In this document: in pieces, positions 58,467 through 60,726 of the stretch
Layout: each line of letters starts with the position of its first letter
Position numbering within the stretch: position 1 is the stretch's first letter
Assembly: GCA_945862325.1 (NCBI GenBank)
Contig: CAMAXZ010000024.1
Coordinates: forward strand, 1-60,726
Direction: 5' to 3'
DNA length: 60,726 nucleotides
From: Klebsiella pneumoniae
Lineage (GTDB): Bacteria; Myxococcota_A; UBA796; SXON01
The notes under the pieces: model-generated
Told to the model about the DNA's origin: nothing
What the model saw: the letters and a program-made list of their open reading frames with translations, nothing else
Databases searched by the model: none
Position numbers and translations under genes: made by a program

Positions 58467-60726
58467 ATGTCCGAACGTCGCATCTTCTGTGTGCTCCCGC
58501 CGGAGCGGGCGCACCTCGCAGCACGGGTCGCAGCCGCGGGGGCCGTCCCGGTGGTCGACGTCACGCGGGCGCACGGGGTCGAGATCCCGCCGGCCGCGTG
58601 GGTGCGCGTTCGGGACACCTCCGGCGCGGTGCCCGGGACCGGCGGCGTCATCGCCGCGGCCGGTCCGGCGATCGAAGGTCGAGAGTGTTGGTTCGAGGTT
58701 TCGGATTCCGAGACGCGACGCCCGCCTGGCGGCTTCGTCGGCCTCTACCTCCGCGGCCTCGGCAGCGCCGGCCGGTCCGCCGACGTGGACGTGGCGTCCC
58801 TGCTCGACGGCGTCGTGGAAGGCACCCCGGTGGTGCTCGACTGGCCGGCGCGGCCCGACGACGCGGCGCCCGACGTCGACGGCCTCGCGATCTCCGACGT
58901 TCTCTACGGCCTCCTCGGGCTCCCTCCGGCGCTCGCCGCGCGCCTCGATCGCCTGGTGGCCGCCGACCTGCGTCGCGTCGCGGGCGTCAACGTCGTCGCG
59001 ACGCCGGCCGCCGAGGCCGCGCGACGCCTGGCCCGCGGCGAAGCGCTGGAAGATGTCTCCGCCGCGTTCATCGCCGAAGACGACGCGTTCACCCACGCGT
59101 GGCCGGGTGGCTCCGGGCTGCTGCACGCGCCCGGGCTCGCGCGCCAGTACGAAACCTTGGAAGCGCTCATTCGAGCGTACTCCCGCGCCGGGGTCACGGT
59201 GGCCACGGCGGACCCGGTCGCTCCCTCTCCGCGCCTCCCGGCCGATGACGCCGACGTCCACGTCGACGTGCGTGAGCCCATCGCGATCATCGGGCTCGGA
59301 TGTCGTCTTCCCGGCGGCGCCAACTCCCCGCTCGCGCTCTGGGAGCGTCTCCTCGGCGGCTTCGACGCGATCGTGGACGTCCCGAAAGAGCGCTGGGATC
59401 CCGCGCTCTTCTGGGACCCGGACCGCTCCGTGCCCGACAAGACCTACGCCCGCATCGGCGGGTTCGTCACCGACTACGTGTTCAACCCGCGTCGCTTCCG
59501 CATCCCGCCGTCCGCGGCGCGGCTCATCGACCCCATCCAGCAGATGACGCTGGACGCCGCGGCCGACGCCCTCGACGATGCCCGCCACGGCGCGGATCGC
59601 GCGTTCGACCGCGAACGAACCGCGGTCATCCTCGGCAACGCGATGGGCGGCGAGATCGGCGACGACTACACCCTTCGGGTGATGTTCCCGGCGCTCCGCA
59701 AGGCGCTCGAGGAGGTCCCGAACTTCGCGGCGCTTCCCGACGTGGCGCGCGCGCGCATCCTGGCGGCCTACGAAGCGGCGGTGAAGGAGCGGCTCCCTCC
59801 GATCACCGAGGACTCGATGCCGGGCGAGCTGAGCAACGTCGTGGCGGGGCGCGTCACCAACGCGCTGAACCTCGGCGGGCCCAACTTCACGACGGACGCC
59901 GCGTGCGCCGGTGCGATGGCGGCCATCCAGGCGTCCGTGAAGGGCCTCCAGGACCACGAGTTCGACCTCGCCCTCACCGGCGGCGCGGATCGCAGCATGG
60001 GCGTCGCCACCTACGCCAAGTTCTGCAAGATCGGAGCATTGTCCCCGGACGGGTCGCGCCCGTTCGACGCCGACGCCAACGGCTTCGTGATGGGCGAGGG
60101 CGTCGGCATCCTCGTGCTCAAGCGCCTCTCCGAGGCGGAGCGCGACGGCGACCGGGTATACGCCGTCATCCGCGCCATCGGCGCGTCGAGCGACGGGAAG
60201 GGGAAGGGCATCACCGCCCCGAACCCCGAGGGGCAGCGCCGGGCGTTGCGCCGCGCGTACGAGGGCGCCGGGATCGACCCGGCGGAGGTCGATCTGTTCG
60301 AGTGCCACGGCACGAGCACCGTGGTGGGCGACAAGGTCGAGGTCGAGGCGCTCACGGAGCTCATCGGCGGTGGGCGGCGCGGCGCGTGGGGCCCCGCGCG
60401 CATCGGCTCGATCAAGAGCAACATCGGGCACCTCAAGAGCGCCGCGGGCGCCGCCAGCGCCATGAAGGTCGCGCTGTCGCTGCACCACAAGGTGTACGCG
60501 CCGCAGATCAACTACCGAAATGCGAGGAAGGACCTCGCGCTCGACGTGGTGCCGCTGCGGGTGCTCGCGGCACCCGAAGCGTGGGACACCTCGCGCGTCC
60601 GGCGGGCCGGCGTGAGCTCGTTCGGCTTCGGCGGCACCAACTTCCACCTCGTGCTCGAAGAGCACCGCCCCGGCGCGCTCGCGCGCCCCGCCGCCCGCGT
60701 GGCGCCCCCCGCGGCGCCGGCCGAGC
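58467..60726 (+). CDS. Type I polyketide/PUFA-synthase-like protein, N-terminal part only
   Basis: The gene runs off the window after 753 codons. Residues 1-265 form a region I cannot name, with MSERRIFCVLPPERAHLAAR at the start; AAAGAVPVVDVTRAHGVEI may be the first strands of a TIM-barrel-like domain. From about 269 a ketosynthase begins (REPIAIIGLGCRLPGG). Its triad is intact: Cys480 (TTDAACAGAM), His614 (ECHGTSTVVGD) and His655 (KSNIGHLKS). The GKGKGITAPNPEGQ and HGTST wording is like PUFA-synthase/glycolipid-synthase ketosynthases, not modular antibiotic PKSs. The remainder is outside the window. Confidence 0.85.
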   Translation, partial: MSERRIFCVLPPERAHLAARVAAAGAVPVVDVTRAHGVEIPPAAWVRVRDTSGAVPGTGGVIAAAGPAIEGRECWFEVSDSETRRPPGGFVGLYLRGLGSAGRSADVDVASLLDGVVEGTPVVLDWPARPDDAAPDVDGLAISDVLYGLLGLPPALAARLDRLVAADLRRVAGVNVVATPAAEAARRLARGEALEDVSAAFIAEDDAFTHAWPGGSGLLHAPGLARQYETLEALIRAYSRAGVTVATADPVAPSPRLPADDADVHVDVREPIAIIGLGCRLPGGANSPLALWERLLGGFDAIVDVPKERWDPALFWDPDRSVPDKTYARIGGFVTDYVFNPRRFRIPPSAARLIDPIQQMTLDAAADALDDARHGADRAFDRERTAVILGNAMGGEIGDDYTLRVMFPALRKALEEVPNFAALPDVARARILAAYEAAVKERLPPITEDSMPGELSNVVAGRVTNALNLGGPNFTTDAACAGAMAAIQASVKGLQDHEFDLALTGGADRSMGVATYAKFCKIGALSPDGSRPFDADANGFVMGEGVGILVLKRLSEAERDGDRVYAVIRAIGASSDGKGKGITAPNPEGQRRALRRAYEGAGIDPAEVDLFECHGTSTVVGDKVEVEALTELIGGGRRGAWGPARIGSIKSNIGHLKSAAGAASAMKVALSLHHKVYAPQINYRNARKDLALDVVPLRVLAAPEAWDTSRVRRAGVSSFGFGGTNFHLVLEEHRPGALARPAARVAPPAAPAE

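Overview
The window is about 70% G+C bacterial DNA, packed with genes on both strands; no gap exceeds 300 bases and I see no tRNA, rRNA, CRISPR array or insertion sequence. Several traits point to a myxobacterium or close relative (Myxococcota): many lipoproteins with Asp-Thr linkers, a protease with a Cys-then-hydrophobic-then-RRR tail like MYXO-CTERM, a Ser/Thr kinase with a DWG motif and an FHA partner, an HflX with a long acidic insert, and a PUFA-synthase-like type I PKS. This is inference from gene content, not a phylogeny. Genes are very often joined by 4-base start/stop overlaps (ATGA, GTGA and at least three TTGA), so several starts are GTG or TTG.

Left part (1-14.5 kb): a DUF4236 protein (cut by the window edge), a GT4 glycosyltransferase, a minus-strand run of DNA polymerase IV, a crotonase and a ChbG/YdjC deacetylase, a lone ABC-2 permease, and a three-gene operon of a DpgA-type III polyketide synthase, a DpgB-like crotonase and a GNAT acetyltransferase. 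Two lipoproteins, a KefF-KefC potassium efflux pair, a type II NADH dehydrogenase and a small nuclease-like protein follow.

Middle (14.5-36 kb): a 1225-residue repetitive, probably solenoid protein; a composite pseudogene behind a MoaD/ThiS protein; a lipoprotein alpha-amylase; a HigB-HigA toxin-antitoxin operon with a clear operator and a third overlapping gene; a kinase-FHA pair; an orphan HigA/IrrE antitoxin whose toxin has lost its 5' end; and a tight operon of a UDP-sulfoquinovose-synthase-like enzyme, a class V PLP enzyme, a cysteine-dioxygenase-like cupin and a membrane GT2. I read the last as a possible cysteine-to-sulfite-to-sulfosugar route. It is preceded by an IorA-IorB molybdenum hydroxylase joined to a flippase-like protein.

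Right part (36-60.7 kb): CutA-HflX; a homogentisate operon (fumarylacetoacetase, maleylacetoacetate isomerase, HPPD, homogentisate dioxygenase) that takes 4-hydroxyphenylpyruvate to fumarate and acetoacetate; a series of lipoproteins, a subtilase, an FG-GAP protein and an epimerase; a lipoprotein joined to two tandem histidine-ammonia-lyase-family genes, the second lacking the serine needed for the MIO cofactor; a tiny acidic lipoprotein with a strict i,i+4 cysteine ladder; MsrA; an Ig-like repeat lipoprotein; and the start of a large PKS that runs off the window.

The strongest candidates for something undescribed are the unequal MIO-lyase pair (52698-55786), the sulfosugar operon (28670-32660), the cysteine-ladder lipoprotein (55799-56194) and the giant repeat protein (14502-18179).
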